From Serratia grimesii NBRC 13537 (GTDB lineage Bacteria > Pseudomonadota > Gammaproteobacteria > Enterobacterales > Enterobacteriaceae), in assembly GCF_001590905.1 (NCBI RefSeq), contig NZ_BCTT01000005.1, positions 62,001-126,000 on the forward strand: 64,000 nucleotides of DNA. Direction: 5' to 3'. The position numbers were made by a program, and so were the translations under genes. A model generated the notes under the pieces. That model had not been told where the DNA came from, did not search any database, and saw only the letters and a list, made by a program, of their open reading frames with translations. Below, piece after piece: positions 17,143 through 24,957 of the stretch; position 1 is the stretch's first letter, and each line of letters opens with the position of its first letter.

Positions 17143-18160
17143 TTCTACCCCTACGCTCAAGGAGCCTGCCATGACATCGAACTCGCTGCCGCCAGGTGCA
17201 AAGAATCCAACGCTAAAACGGGCATTGTTGGGCGATATGATGCAAACCGTCGGTATCTTGCCGATATTGATCTTGATCGTCGCTGTGTTCGGTTTTGTTG
17301 CGCCAAACTTTTTTACCGATGCCAACCTACTGAATATTGCCCGGCAGGCATCGATTAATATCGTGCTGGCAGCGGGCATGACCTTCATCATTCTGACTGG
17401 CGGTATCGATCTTTCGGTAGGTTCGATGTTGGGGACCACCGCCGTGGTGGCAATGGCTGTCTCATTGATGCCGGGCTTCGCCGGGATGTCGATTCCGCTG
17501 GCGCTATTGGCCGGTTTGGGCATGGGGCTGTTTAACGGCTTTTTGGTGGCCTACGCTGGCCTGCCGCCGTTTATCGTGACGCTTGGGACATATACCGCCC
17601 TGCGTGGTGCCGCTTATCTGCTGGCCGACGGCACCACCATTATTAATTCCAATATCAGTTTCGAATGGATCGGTAACTCCTATCTGGGGCCGATCCCTTG
17701 GCTGGTGATTATCGCCTTTGCCGTGATCGCGCTGTGCTGGTTCATCCTGCGCCGTACTACGCTGGGTGTACATATCTATGCCGTGGGCGGCAACATCCAG
17801 GCGGCACGCCTGACCGGAATCAAAGTCGGCGCGGTGCTGCTGTTCGTCTATGGCATGAGCGGTTTGCTGTCAGGGCTGGGGGGAATAATGAGTGCCTCAC
17901 GGTTGTACAGCGCCAACGGCAACCTCGGCATGGGCTATGAGCTGGATGCGATCGCTGCGGTGATCCTCGGTGGTACCAGCTTTGTCGGCGGCATTGGCAC
18001 TATTACGGGCACGCTGGTGGGGGCGCTGATTATCGCCACCCTGAACAACGGCATGACGCTGATGGGCGTCTCTTATTTCTGGCAGTTGGTGATCAAAGGG
18101 GCGGTGATCATCATAGCTGTGCTGATAGATAAGTACCGCACCCGCAACTACCAACACTAA
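17135..18160 (+). CDS. Sugar ABC transporter permease (RbsC type)
   Basis: A 341-aa inner-membrane permease with eight to ten hydrophobic segments and the family signatures [27 protein letters not shown] and [20 protein letters not shown]. The start at 17135 overlaps the ATPase stop by 8 bases. An alternative ATG at 17171 has a better ribosome-binding site (AAGGAG, six bases upstream) and would give 329 aa; sequence alone does not settle it. It pairs with the ATPase and the binding protein at 18370. Only one permease gene is present, as expected for a homodimeric RbsC-type channel. Confidence 0.92.
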   Translation: MNNSTPTLKEPAMTSNSLPPGAKNPTLKRALLGDMMQTVGILPILILIVAVFGFVAPNFFTDANLLNIARQASINIVLAAGMTFIILTGGIDLSVGSMLGTTAVVAMAVSLMPGFAGMSIPLALLAGLGMGLFNGFLVAYAGLPPFIVTLGTYTALRGAAYLLADGTTIINSNISFEWIGNSYLGPIPWLVIIAFAVIALCWFILRRTTLGVHIYAVGGNIQAARLTGIKVGAVLLFVYGMSGLLSGLGGIMSASRLYSANGNLGMGYELDAIAAVILGGTSFVGGIGTITGTLVGALIIATLNNGMTLMGVSYFWQLVIKGAVIIIAVLIDKYRTRNYQH

Positions 18161-18163
18161 TTT

Positions 18164-18292
18164 CTTACCCGTCGTCTTTCAAGCTGCAGCGTTGTTACCT
18201 GCACTAGCCCACCCCAGTTACTTAACTTTAGCAAGGGCCTGGGGATGAACTAGCTGGGCAGCCTGGCTGCAACTTGAAATGCATAGGTAAGG
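18164..18292. repeat. Diverged ERIC element inside the sugar operon
   Basis: Between permease and binding-protein genes lies TTCAAGCTGCAGCGTTG, then CACCCCAGTTACTT, CCTGGGGAT and GGCTGCAACTTGAAAT. This is the order of the ERIC consensus with substitutions in the core. It probably forms a long mRNA hairpin that could lower read-through or alter the ratio of binding protein to membrane components. Confidence 0.7.
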
Positions 18293-18369
18293 TTGAGTGA
18301 TAGAGATCAGTTGGTTGGCGCCCACCGGGGCAAGTTTTTCGTAGATCAGAAAATAATGAGGAAAACACT

Positions 18370-19311
18370 ATGCGTTTCAAGCCATTGATTACCGCTTTAC
18401 TGGTTACCGCTGCGCTCGGCAGTGCCTCGTTGGTGCAGGCGAAAGAGTTGAAATCGATTGGGGTTACGGTAGGGGATTTGGCCAACCCATTCTTTGTACA
18501 GATCACCAAGGGCGCTGAGCTGAAAGCGCGTGAATTGGCGGGCGATAAGGTTAACGTCACGCTGGTGTCGAGTGGTTATGATCTTGGCCAGCAGGTGGCG
18601 CAGATCGATAACTTTATCGCTGCCAAGGTCGATATGATCATTCTCAATGCTGCGGATTCCAAGGGCATCGGCCCGGCGGTAAAACGGGCCAAAGATGCCG
18701 GTATCGTGGTGGTGGCGGTTGACGTGGCGGCCGAAGGCGCGGATGCCACGATCACCTCGGATAACACTCAGGCCGGCGCCATGGCCTGTAAATACATCAG
18801 CGATCGCCTGAAAGAGAAAGGCAATGTGGTGATCATCAATGGGCCGCCGGTATCTGCCGTACAGAACCGGGTTGAAGGTTGCATGACCGAGCTGAAGAAA
18901 CATCCGGAGATCAAGCTGCTGTCTTATAACCAGAACGCTAAAGGCAGCCGTGAAGGCGGGCTGGAGATCATGACTGCGCTGTTGGCGGCCAATCCGAAGA
19001 TCGACGGTGTCTTCGCGATTAACGATCCGACAGCGATCGGTGCCGATCTGGCAGCGAAGCAAGCACAACGTAGCGAATTCTTTATCGTTGGCGTAGATGG
19101 ATCGCCGGACGGGGAAGAAGCACTTAAACGTGGTAACTCCTTGTTTGTGGCGACGCCTGCGCAGGATCCCCAGGTTATGGCGGCCAAGGCGGTCGAAATC
19201 GGCTACGACATTCTGCAAGGTAAACCTGCACCGACCGGCCCAGTGCTGATCCCGGTGACTATGATCGATAAAAACAATATCGGCAGCTACAAAGGCTGGA
19301 CGGTTAAATAA
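18370..19311 (+). CDS. Periplasmic sugar-binding protein (RbsB type)
   Basis: A 313-aa exported protein with signal peptide MRFKPLITALLVTAALGSAS ending near VQA (about residue 24). The mature part shows the type I periplasmic binding fold: SIGVTVGDLANPFFVQITKG, IDNFIAAKVDMIILNAADS, GIVVVAVDVAAEGADA and FFIVGVDGSPDGEEAL. It is the ligand-capture component for the upstream ATPase and permease. The gene is separated from the permease by a 209-base gap holding an ERIC remnant and followed by a stable hairpin (19324-19345), so it may be made in excess over its partners. The exact sugar is unknown; D-lyxose, D-mannose or a related aldose is suggested by the next gene. Confidence 0.92.
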   Translation: MRFKPLITALLVTAALGSASLVQAKELKSIGVTVGDLANPFFVQITKGAELKARELAGDKVNVTLVSSGYDLGQQVAQIDNFIAAKVDMIILNAADSKGIGPAVKRAKDAGIVVVAVDVAAEGADATITSDNTQAGAMACKYISDRLKEKGNVVIINGPPVSAVQNRVEGCMTELKKHPEIKLLSYNQNAKGSREGGLEIMTALLAANPKIDGVFAINDPTAIGADLAAKQAQRSEFFIVGVDGSPDGEEALKRGNSLFVATPAQDPQVMAAKAVEIGYDILQGKPAPTGPVLIPVTMIDKNNIGSYKGWTVK

Positions 19312-19323
19312 TCTCTTATCGGC

Positions 19324-19345
19324 GGGGCCTGTAATGTCAGGCCCC
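19324..19345 (+). other. Intercistronic hairpin
   Basis: GGGGCCTG and CAGGCCCC form a perfect 8-bp GC-rich stem with a 6-base loop, with no T tract. Placed directly after the binding-protein gene, it likely stabilises that transcript's 3' end against exonucleases while allowing some read-through to the isomerase. Confidence 0.55.
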
Positions 19346-19373
19346 ACATCCTTTCATCGCTTCCGGAGGTACC

Positions 19374-20060
19374 ATGAACCGTTCCGCCGTGAACCAAATT
19401 CTGCAGCAAACCCAGCACTTTTTTGCCCGTTTTGACGTTCAGTTGCCACCTTTTGCCCATTTCAGCCCCGCCGTTTGGCGGCAGCTTGATCACCAACCGT
19501 GGCAAGAGGTGTTTGACCTGAAGTTGGGTTGGGATGTCACAGCGTTCGGCGGCGATGATTTTGCCCGCCAGGGACTCACGTTGTTTACCTTGCGCAATGG
19601 CTCACCCGGTGGGCAACCCTACGCCAAATGCTATGCGGAGAAGATCATGCATTGCCGTGAAGCACAGGTAACGCCGATGCATTTTCACTGGCGTAAGCGG
19701 GAAGACATCATCAACCGTGGCGGCGGCAACCTAATCGTTGAGTTACACAATGCGGACTCGCAGGAAGCGTTGGCTGAGAGCGCTGTGACCGTAACGTTGG
19801 ACGGCTGCAAACAGACCCACGCAGCCGGTTCACGGCTGCGGCTGGCACCGGGAGAAAGCATTTGCCTGACGCCGGGTATCTACCACAGTTTTTGGGGGGA
19901 AGAGGGCTTCGGCGACGTGCTGGTAGGGGAAGTATCGACGGTAAACGATGACGACAATGACAACCGTTTCCTGACACCGCTCAGGCGTTTTAGCCAGATC
20001 GAGGAAGATCAGCCACCGCAGTGGTTGTTGTGTAACGAATACTTGCGCTTTATCGATTAA
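19374..20060 (+). CDS. D-lyxose ketol-isomerase family protein
   Basis: A 228-aa cupin enzyme. The D-lyxose isomerase family interconverts D-lyxose/D-xylulose and D-mannose/D-fructose with a divalent metal. The first cupin motif reads TPMHFHWRKREDII, with metal ligands His103, His105 and Glu110; the second supplies His171 in TPGIYHSFWGEEG. These are the four ligands expected for the proteobacterial enzyme. Length and sequence resemble enzymes described from E. coli O157 and Serratia. The start at 19374 follows GGAGG by a few bases. It lies in an operon with ABC uptake genes, aldolase and PfkB kinase, so it probably converts the imported aldose to a ketose; which sugar is used in vivo is not shown by sequence. 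Confidence 0.88.
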   Translation: MNRSAVNQILQQTQHFFARFDVQLPPFAHFSPAVWRQLDHQPWQEVFDLKLGWDVTAFGGDDFARQGLTLFTLRNGSPGGQPYAKCYAEKIMHCREAQVTPMHFHWRKREDIINRGGGNLIVELHNADSQEALAESAVTVTLDGCKQTHAAGSRLRLAPGESICLTPGIYHSFWGEEGFGDVLVGEVSTVNDDDNDNRFLTPLRRFSQIEEDQPPQWLLCNEYLRFID

Positions 20061-20071
20061 GGAGAACCACC

Positions 20072-20932
20072 ATGGCATTGATTTCATTGGCACAGGGGCT
20101 GGCACATGCGCGTCAACAGGGCTATGCGTTAGGCGCGTTCAATGTTCTCGACAGTCACTTCCTGCGGGCGCTGTTTGCGGCAGCGCAGGCGGCTCGGTCA
20201 CCTTTTATTATCAATATTGCAGAAGTGCACTTTAAATATGTCTCACTGGAGTCTTTGGTGGCGGCAATTAAAAGTGAAGTGGCACAGCATGATATCCCTG
20301 TGGTGTTGAATCTTGATCATGGCCTGCATTTCGACGCGGTGGTGCAGGCGTTGCGGCTGGGGTTCAGCTCAGTGATGTTTGACGGATCCGGTTTGAGCTA
20401 CGAAGAGAACGTGCGTCAGACGCAGGAAGTGGTTCGCATGTGCCATGCGGTCGGCGTTTCGGTAGAGGCTGAGCTGGGTGCGGTCGGCGGTGACGAAGGC
20501 GGCGCGCTGTACGGCGAAGCCGACAGCAATAAATTTACCGATCCGCAGCGGGCGCGCGAATTTGTCGAATTTACCGGTATTGATGCGTTGGCGGTGGCGA
20601 TTGGCAATGCTCACGGCAAATACAAAGGCGAGCCGAAGCTCGATTTTGAGCGATTGGCAGCTATCCAACAGCAGGCAGGGATTCCGTTGGTGCTGCACGG
20701 CGGTTCTGGCATCAGCGATGCTGATTTTAAACGGGCGATTGGCCTGGGTATTCACAAAATTAATTTCTACACGGGTATGTCACAAGCCGCGCTGGGGGCG
20801 GTTGAGCAGCGGATAACGCAACGTCACGCGATTTACGATGAGTTTGCCGAAGTGTTATTAGCGGTGGAACAGTCGATCAGTGAAGTGGTGCAACAGCAAA
20901 TGCATATTTTCGGCAGTGCCGGGCGTCTGTGA
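20072..20932 (+). CDS. Class II ketose-phosphate aldolase (FBA/GatY/KbaY family)
   Basis: A 286-aa zinc-dependent aldolase. Class II motifs are present in order: LGAFNVLDS, VVLNLDHGLHFD (zinc His in NLDHG, about residue 76), VSVEAELGAVGGDE, IGNAHGKYKGEP and LHGGSGISD, then KINFYTG in the phosphate site. Such enzymes split ketose bisphosphates or ketose 1-phosphates to DHAP plus an aldehyde. It starts 11 bases after the isomerase gene and is coupled to the kinase gene by a TGATG junction. The likely substrate is the product of that kinase: a ketose 1-phosphate or 1,6-bisphosphate (inference). Confidence 0.9.
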   Translation: MALISLAQGLAHARQQGYALGAFNVLDSHFLRALFAAAQAARSPFIINIAEVHFKYVSLESLVAAIKSEVAQHDIPVVLNLDHGLHFDAVVQALRLGFSSVMFDGSGLSYEENVRQTQEVVRMCHAVGVSVEAELGAVGGDEGGALYGEADSNKFTDPQRAREFVEFTGIDALAVAIGNAHGKYKGEPKLDFERLAAIQQQAGIPLVLHGGSGISDADFKRAIGLGIHKINFYTGMSQAALGAVEQRITQRHAIYDEFAEVLLAVEQSISEVVQQQMHIFGSAGRL

Positions 20933-21945
20933 TGACTCGCCGCGGCATTGTTTCGGCGGGCAACATGCTGGTGGATCATGTACATCAAATTGCCCACTGG
21001 CCACAGCCGGGCTGGCTGGTGGAAATTGAACACAGTCAGCGTGCCACCGGCGGCGCGCCACTTAATGTGTTGTTGACGCTGGCGCGTATGGAAACCGGTT
21101 TACCGCTGGCGGCGCTTGGGCTGATCGGTTGCGACGCCGATGGTGACTACATTTTGCAGATGCTGACGCAGCATCGGGTCGACAGCCGTTTCGTACAGCG
21201 CAGCGAGGTGGCAATAACGTCAATGTCACAAGTGATGACTGAACCGGGTGGGCAGCGGACGTTTTTTCATGCGCTCGGTGCCAATCGGCTGCTGGATCTG
21301 GCCCATTTTGACGCTTTGGACACCGAGCATAAAATTTTCCATCTGGGTTATCTGCTGCTGCTCGACAGCCTTGATCGCCCAGATGAGGAGTTCGGCACGC
21401 GCAGCGCACGTCTTTTGGCACAAATGCAGCAGCGTGGATACCAAACTTCATTAGATTTAGTGTCGCGCCAGGGTGATCCACGTTATCGGCCCTTGGTATT
21501 ACCGGCTTTGCGCTGGCTGGATTATCTGGTGATCAACGAACTGGAGGCCGGTGAGTTTACCGGACTGGCGCTGCGTGGGGCCGATAATAGGTTGCAACAG
21601 CCGTTGATGGCGCAGGCCGCAGAACAATTATTGCAGTCCGGCGTGCGGCGAAGAGTGGTGATCCACTGCCCTGAAGGTGCCTACGGGCTGGAAACGTCGG
21701 GTGAAGCACGTTGGCAGCCGTCGTGGTCTGTGAGTGAAGCCGAGATCGTCGGAAGCGTTGGTGCTGGGGATGCCTTCTGTGCCGGAGTGTTATACGCCAG
21801 CCATGAAGACTGGTCTTTGGTGGAGACGTTGCAGCTAGCGCATGCCTGCGCGCGTTTCAACCTCTTATGCGCCAACGCGATTGATGGCGCACAACCGTTG
21901 CCGGAATTGCTGGATTACATCAGGCGACAGCCACTGGCTGGCTGA
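20932..21945 (+). CDS. PfkB-family carbohydrate kinase
   Basis: A 337-aa ribokinase-superfamily kinase. The N-terminal substrate loop RATGGAPLNVLLTLARM and the C-terminal signature GSVGAGDAFCAGVLYASHE are present; GAGDAF carries the catalytic base Asp. These enzymes phosphorylate sugars with ATP. The ATG at 20932 shares its A with the aldolase TGA stop (TGATG), so translation is coupled; a GTG three bases earlier is less likely. The gene's last 26 bases overlap the convergent response-regulator gene. With the isomerase and aldolase it would complete a route from aldose to DHAP; whether the phosphate goes on C1 or C6 is not decidable by eye. Confidence 0.9.
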   Translation: MTRRGIVSAGNMLVDHVHQIAHWPQPGWLVEIEHSQRATGGAPLNVLLTLARMETGLPLAALGLIGCDADGDYILQMLTQHRVDSRFVQRSEVAITSMSQVMTEPGGQRTFFHALGANRLLDLAHFDALDTEHKIFHLGYLLLLDSLDRPDEEFGTRSARLLAQMQQRGYQTSLDLVSRQGDPRYRPLVLPALRWLDYLVINELEAGEFTGLALRGADNRLQQPLMAQAAEQLLQSGVRRRVVIHCPEGAYGLETSGEARWQPSWSVSEAEIVGSVGAGDAFCAGVLYASHEDWSLVETLQLAHACARFNLLCANAIDGAQPLPELLDYIRRQPLAG

Positions 21946-22660
21946 CGTCAGCAGCAAAGACATAACCCAGTCCGCGAATGGTGCGGATCAGTTCGGGCTG
22001 ATGTGGATTGTTTTCGATCTTACGCCGTAGCCGCATGATCAATACGTCGATGGTACGATCGAACACCTCCAGCGTTTCGCTGTGGGTGAGTTCCAGCAGA
22101 CGATCGCGGGTCAGCACTTTACGCGCATGTTGCACCAACGCCAGCAACAAGCCGTATTCGCCCTGGGTGAGATCAACCGGTTGTCGCTGTGGGTTATGCA
22201 ATGTGCAACGGCTCGTGTCCAGGCACCAACCATTAAACTGCCAGCCTTCGGGTTTACTGGGGGAAAGGGGAGCCGGTTCCAGCGCCAGTGCGCCGGTACG
22301 ACGTAATACGGCTTTGGCGCGGGCAACGACCACGCGTGGGTTGAAGGGTTTGGCGATGTAGTCGTCGGCGCCCATTTCCAGACCGACCACCACATCGGAC
22401 TCGGAACCGAGCCCCGTCAGCATCACTACCGGTAGATCCGGTCGCAGGCGATGGATCTGTTGTAGTACCAGCAAGCCATTGGTGTCCGGCAGGATCATAT
22501 CGAGCAGTACCAATGCAATATCCGGCTGCTGGTTGATTAAGGTTAACGCCTCACTGCCACGGTGGCAGACATGGACGGTAAACACGTGTTCATTGAGTAC
22601 GTCGCAAAGCACGTCACAGATAGCGGGATCGTCATCGACGATCAATATGGCAGGTTTCAT
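21920..22660 (-). CDS. OmpR/PhoB-type response regulator
   Basis: A 246-aa regulator with a receiver domain (Asp9-Asp11 acidic cluster, phospho-acceptor Asp54 in LVLLDMILPD, KPF at about 104-106) and a C-terminal winged helix (about 140-235) with the DRTIDVLIMRLRRKIE recognition helix. It closes the sugar cluster from the right, on the strand of the hybrid kinase at 12868-15480. No other kinase or regulator is in the cluster, so pairing is the simplest explanation. It overlaps the 3' end of the PfkB gene convergently. A motif in its promoter region resembles one upstream of the transporter operon. Confidence 0.92.
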   Translation of the reverse strand: MKPAILIVDDDPAICDVLCDVLNEHVFTVHVCHRGSEALTLINQQPDIALVLLDMILPDTNGLLVLQQIHRLRPDLPVVMLTGLGSESDVVVGLEMGADDYIAKPFNPRVVVARAKAVLRRTGALALEPAPLSPSKPEGWQFNGWCLDTSRCTLHNPQRQPVDLTQGEYGLLLALVQHARKVLTRDRLLELTHSETLEVFDRTIDVLIMRLRRKIENNPHQPELIRTIRGLGYVFAADVSQPVAVA

Positions 22661-22702
22661 CGCTGCTCTCCGGATTATATTATGCGGAAAATGTTATCAA
22701 TA

Positions 22703-22716
22703 GGTTAACTGCTTAA
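22703..22716 (+). promoter_or_regulatory. Shared motif upstream of the response-regulator gene
   Basis: GGTTAACTGCTTAA lies 43 bases upstream of the regulator's start (minus strand). It shares GGTTAACTGC and a following CTTAA with the site at 15580-15595 before the transporter operon. Possible autoregulatory site; support is limited to this resemblance. Confidence 0.3.
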
Positions 22717-22803
22717 GTGCAGTGTACCCGATGGCTAATTAATAAGCGGCAGACGGACGTGTTCGGATGTGGAAATTGCCATCACCGTCACACTCGACGG
22801 TCA

Positions 22804-22831
22804 TTGAGTGATCCTGGCAACTGAATATATT
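22804..22831 (+). promoter_or_regulatory. mak promoter
   Basis: TTGAGT (22804-22809) and TATATT (22826-22831) with a 16-base spacer, about 40 bases ahead of the GTG start. No operator was recognised. Confidence 0.5.
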
Positions 22832-22870
22832 AGGCTGTGGCAACGTTGTGGTGCATTGAGGAGAAAAATC

Positions 22871-23779
22871 GTGCGCATTGGTATCGACCTGGGTGGCACC
22901 AAAATTGAAGTAATCGCGTTGGCCAACGATGGGCAGGAGCTGTTCCGTCATCGTATTGCCACGCCGCGTCATGACTATCAGCAAACGCTGGATGCCATTA
23001 CCGGTCTGGTGATGCTGGCGGAAGAGAATACCGGCCAACAGGGGTCCGTTGGTGTCGGTATTCCCGGCACATTGTCGCCCTATACCGGTCTGGTAAAAAA
23101 TGCCAATTCGGTGTGGCTTAATGGCCAGCCTCTGGATAAAGATTTATCAAGAATGCTGGCACGCGAAGTGCGTATCGCAAACGACGCTAACTGCCTGGCG
23201 GTTTCTGAAGCTACCGATGGCGCAGCCGCCGGCAAACAAACGGTGTTTGCGGTGATTATTGGCACCGGCTGTGGTGCAGGGGTGGCAATCAACGGTCAGG
23301 CGCACTCAGGCGGTAACGGTATCTCTGGCGAATGGGGACATAACCCGCTGCCGTGGCTGGACGATGACGAACTGCGTTTTCGTGCAGAGGTCCCCTGCTA
23401 CTGTGGCAAACAAGGCTGTATCGAGACCTTTATTTCTGGTACGGGTTTTGCCACTGACTACGCACGCCTGAGTGGCAACCCGCTAAAAGGGCATGAGATT
23501 ATGACGCTGGTGGCGCAAGGCGATGCTTTGGCGGAGCAAGCTATCAGCCGTTATGAACTGCGGCTGTCGAAATCGCTGGCGCATGTGATCAATATTTTTG
23601 ATCCTGACGTGGTGGTGCTGGGCGGTGGTATGAGCAACGTGGACCGTTTGTATCAGCATGTGCCACAGTTGGTGAAGTCTTGGGTATTCGGTGGCGAATG
23701 TGAAACCCCGATCCGCAAAGCCGTGCATGGGGACTCCAGCGGTGTTCGCGGTGCAGCCTGGTTGTGGCCGCAGCAGTAA
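22871..23779 (+). CDS. mak: Fructokinase (manno(fructo)kinase)
   Basis: A 302-aa ROK-family kinase that phosphorylates D-fructose (and D-mannose) at C6. It begins at a GTG preceded by GAGGAG, giving [18 protein letters not shown], the ROK ATP-binding loop, and continues [14 protein letters not shown] and the zinc motif [17 protein letters not shown], nearly identical to E. coli Mak. The frame is open upstream to 22808, but the promoter's -10 lies there. In E. coli mak is next to rdgC. Here a two-component sugar island containing an isomerase that can make fructose from mannose sits beside it, so a functional link is possible but unproven. Confidence 0.96.
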   Translation: MRIGIDLGGTKIEVIALANDGQELFRHRIATPRHDYQQTLDAITGLVMLAEENTGQQGSVGVGIPGTLSPYTGLVKNANSVWLNGQPLDKDLSRMLAREVRIANDANCLAVSEATDGAAAGKQTVFAVIIGTGCGAGVAINGQAHSGGNGISGEWGHNPLPWLDDDELRFRAEVPCYCGKQGCIETFISGTGFATDYARLSGNPLKGHEIMTLVAQGDALAEQAISRYELRLSKSLAHVINIFDPDVVVLGGGMSNVDRLYQHVPQLVKSWVFGGECETPIRKAVHGDSSGVRGAAWLWPQQ

Positions 23780-23787
23780 CTGTTGCA

Positions 23788-23815
23788 AAAAAGCGCGGGC
23801 TTGCCCGCGCTTTCG
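23788..23815. terminator. Terminator between mak and the bglG-type gene
   Basis: AAAGCGCGGGC (23790-23800), a TT loop and GCCCGCGCTTT (23803-23813) form a perfect 11-bp stem. A-rich and T-rich edges let it act on both converging transcripts. Confidence 0.85.
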
Positions 23816-23857
23816 TCAATGCTCTGCACAAAAATAGACGCCGAAATTTTTCTAACG

Positions 23858-24700
23858 CTATTTCACTTCGCTTTCGCTACGCACCCGTTCGATATGTATA
23901 GTCAGAAACATCATCTCTTCACTGGTTAACTGATGCTGGTAGTTTTTTTCTATGTGTTGGTTGATTTTCCCCGCGCAGGCGAAGGACTCACGGTATTTCT
24001 CTTTCACCACCAGATAGAGCGAATCATCATCGCTGTCGACGTAGTTTTTCCCTAGCAGGCGCTGTGCGAAAAACTTGAGATGGGTGACAAAGCGATGATA
24101 ACTCAGGGCTTCTTCGTTATAGTCAAAACGAAAGTGGTATTTGACGATGTTGAGGATCTCCTGCATCACGCGGGTGATATGCAGGGTGTTGTGCATCTCA
24201 TCATTCAACTGCGCGTTGACCAGATGCAGGGCGATAAATCCTGCTTCGTCTTCCGGCAGGGTGGTGCCCAGCCGTTGGGCGATTAGCGCCAACGCCTCTA
24301 GCCCGACGGCAAATTCGCCCGGGTAGAGTTTTTTGATTTCCCACAGCAGCACGTTTTTAATGTCCAGCCCCTGTGCATGGCGTTGTAACGCAAAGTGGAT
24401 GTGATCGGTCAGTGTGATGTAGACGATGTTGTGCAGCTTGCCTGGAAGACGTTGGCGGGCGAGGGTGATGATTTTGTCGGCGGTGGTTACACAAGCCAAT
24501 GGGATCTCTGACAATAGCGTTTTAAAACGCTCAGCCATTTCGCTGCCGTTCAGCGTGAAGATCTTCTCGATCAAACTTTCGTCCAGCAGATCTCCAGCTT
24601 TCTTTTTAAAACCAATGCCTTTTCCCATCACGACAGTCTCTTCCTGACGGTCGTCCAGCGTAATCACCACGTTATTATTGAGTATTTTTGCGATCTTCAT
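23858..24700 (-). CDS. BglG/LicT-family transcriptional antiterminator
   Basis: A 280-aa RNA-binding antiterminator. Residues 1-56 are the RNA-binding CAT domain (MKIAKILNNNVVITLDD, then EETVVMGKGIGFKKKAGD). PRD1 (about 65-170) and PRD2 (about 172-277) follow, each with the conserved histidines phosphorylated by the PTS (H in TDHIHFALQRH; LHLVNAQ; FVTHLKFFAQRLL; FLTIHIERV). Such proteins stop termination in beta-glucoside or sucrose PTS operons when substrate is present. The gene's own leader contains a RAT and overlapping terminator, so it is autoregulated. No PTS permease or phospho-glucosidase gene is adjacent: a terminator and mak follow downstream, sbcC lies upstream. It is therefore an orphan, acting in trans or left from a lost operon. 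Confidence 0.93.
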   Translation of the reverse strand: MKIAKILNNNVVITLDDRQEETVVMGKGIGFKKKAGDLLDESLIEKIFTLNGSEMAERFKTLLSEIPLACVTTADKIITLARQRLPGKLHNIVYITLTDHIHFALQRHAQGLDIKNVLLWEIKKLYPGEFAVGLEALALIAQRLGTTLPEDEAGFIALHLVNAQLNDEMHNTLHITRVMQEILNIVKYHFRFDYNEEALSYHRFVTHLKFFAQRLLGKNYVDSDDDSLYLVVKEKYRESFACAGKINQHIEKNYQHQLTSEEMMFLTIHIERVRSESEVK

Positions 24701-24734
24701 GGCTATTCCCGGATGTTTCAGCGCGCTGAAAACG

Positions 24735-24776
24735 AAAAAACCTGACGCACGGGAGCGATCCTGTGCGTCAGGTTTT
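24735..24776 (-). terminator. Leader terminator of the bglG-type gene
   Basis: On the minus strand AAAACCTGACGCAC pairs with GTGCGTCAGGTTTT, a perfect 14-bp stem with a 12-base loop, followed by a T run (plus-strand A run at 24735-24740). Its 5' arm overlaps the 3' arm of the RAT, giving the mutually exclusive fold of a BglG-type switch. Confidence 0.88.
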
Positions 24777-24851
24777 GCCTGTATTGAGATATCTCTACCC
24801 TCGGTATTTTAAGCGGTGGCTTAAAAAGCGGCGGGCATACAGTAACAATCC
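24770..24851 (-). promoter_or_regulatory. Expanded ribonucleic antiterminator (RAT)
   Basis: On the minus strand the 5' arm AGGATTGTTACTG and the 3' arm CAGGCAAAACCT match the E. coli bgl RAT arms almost base for base. The normal RAT closes with a loop of a few bases. Here the arms extend by TAT/ATA and enclose 52 further bases (24785-24836). The insert holds a perfect 8-bp hairpin (TTTTAAGC, loop CACC, GCTTAAAA on the minus strand). The 3' arm overlaps the leader terminator. Confidence 0.8.
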
Positions 24852-24864
24852 TGTTATTAATAGC

Positions 24865-24892
24865 ATGATAACGCTTGTCCTCGGCGGCTCAA
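24865..24892 (-). promoter_or_regulatory. Promoter of the bglG-type gene
   Basis: On the minus strand TTGAGC (24887-24892) and TATCAT (24865-24870) are 16 bases apart. The predicted start near 24858 is only a few bases before the RAT, as expected for a leader dedicated to antitermination. Confidence 0.6.
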
Positions 24893-24957
24893 TGCTTTTC
24901 AGCGCGGACTGCCGCCGTGGTCACATTTATCCTCTGTTGCCTGCCAGTAACCTCGGA

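Noticed and set aside
12868-22660. Classic mobile genomic island for the sugar genes
   Set aside because: No transposase, integrase, tRNA or direct repeats at the borders, and base composition looks like the backbone; insertion is inferred only from comparison with the E. coli gene order.
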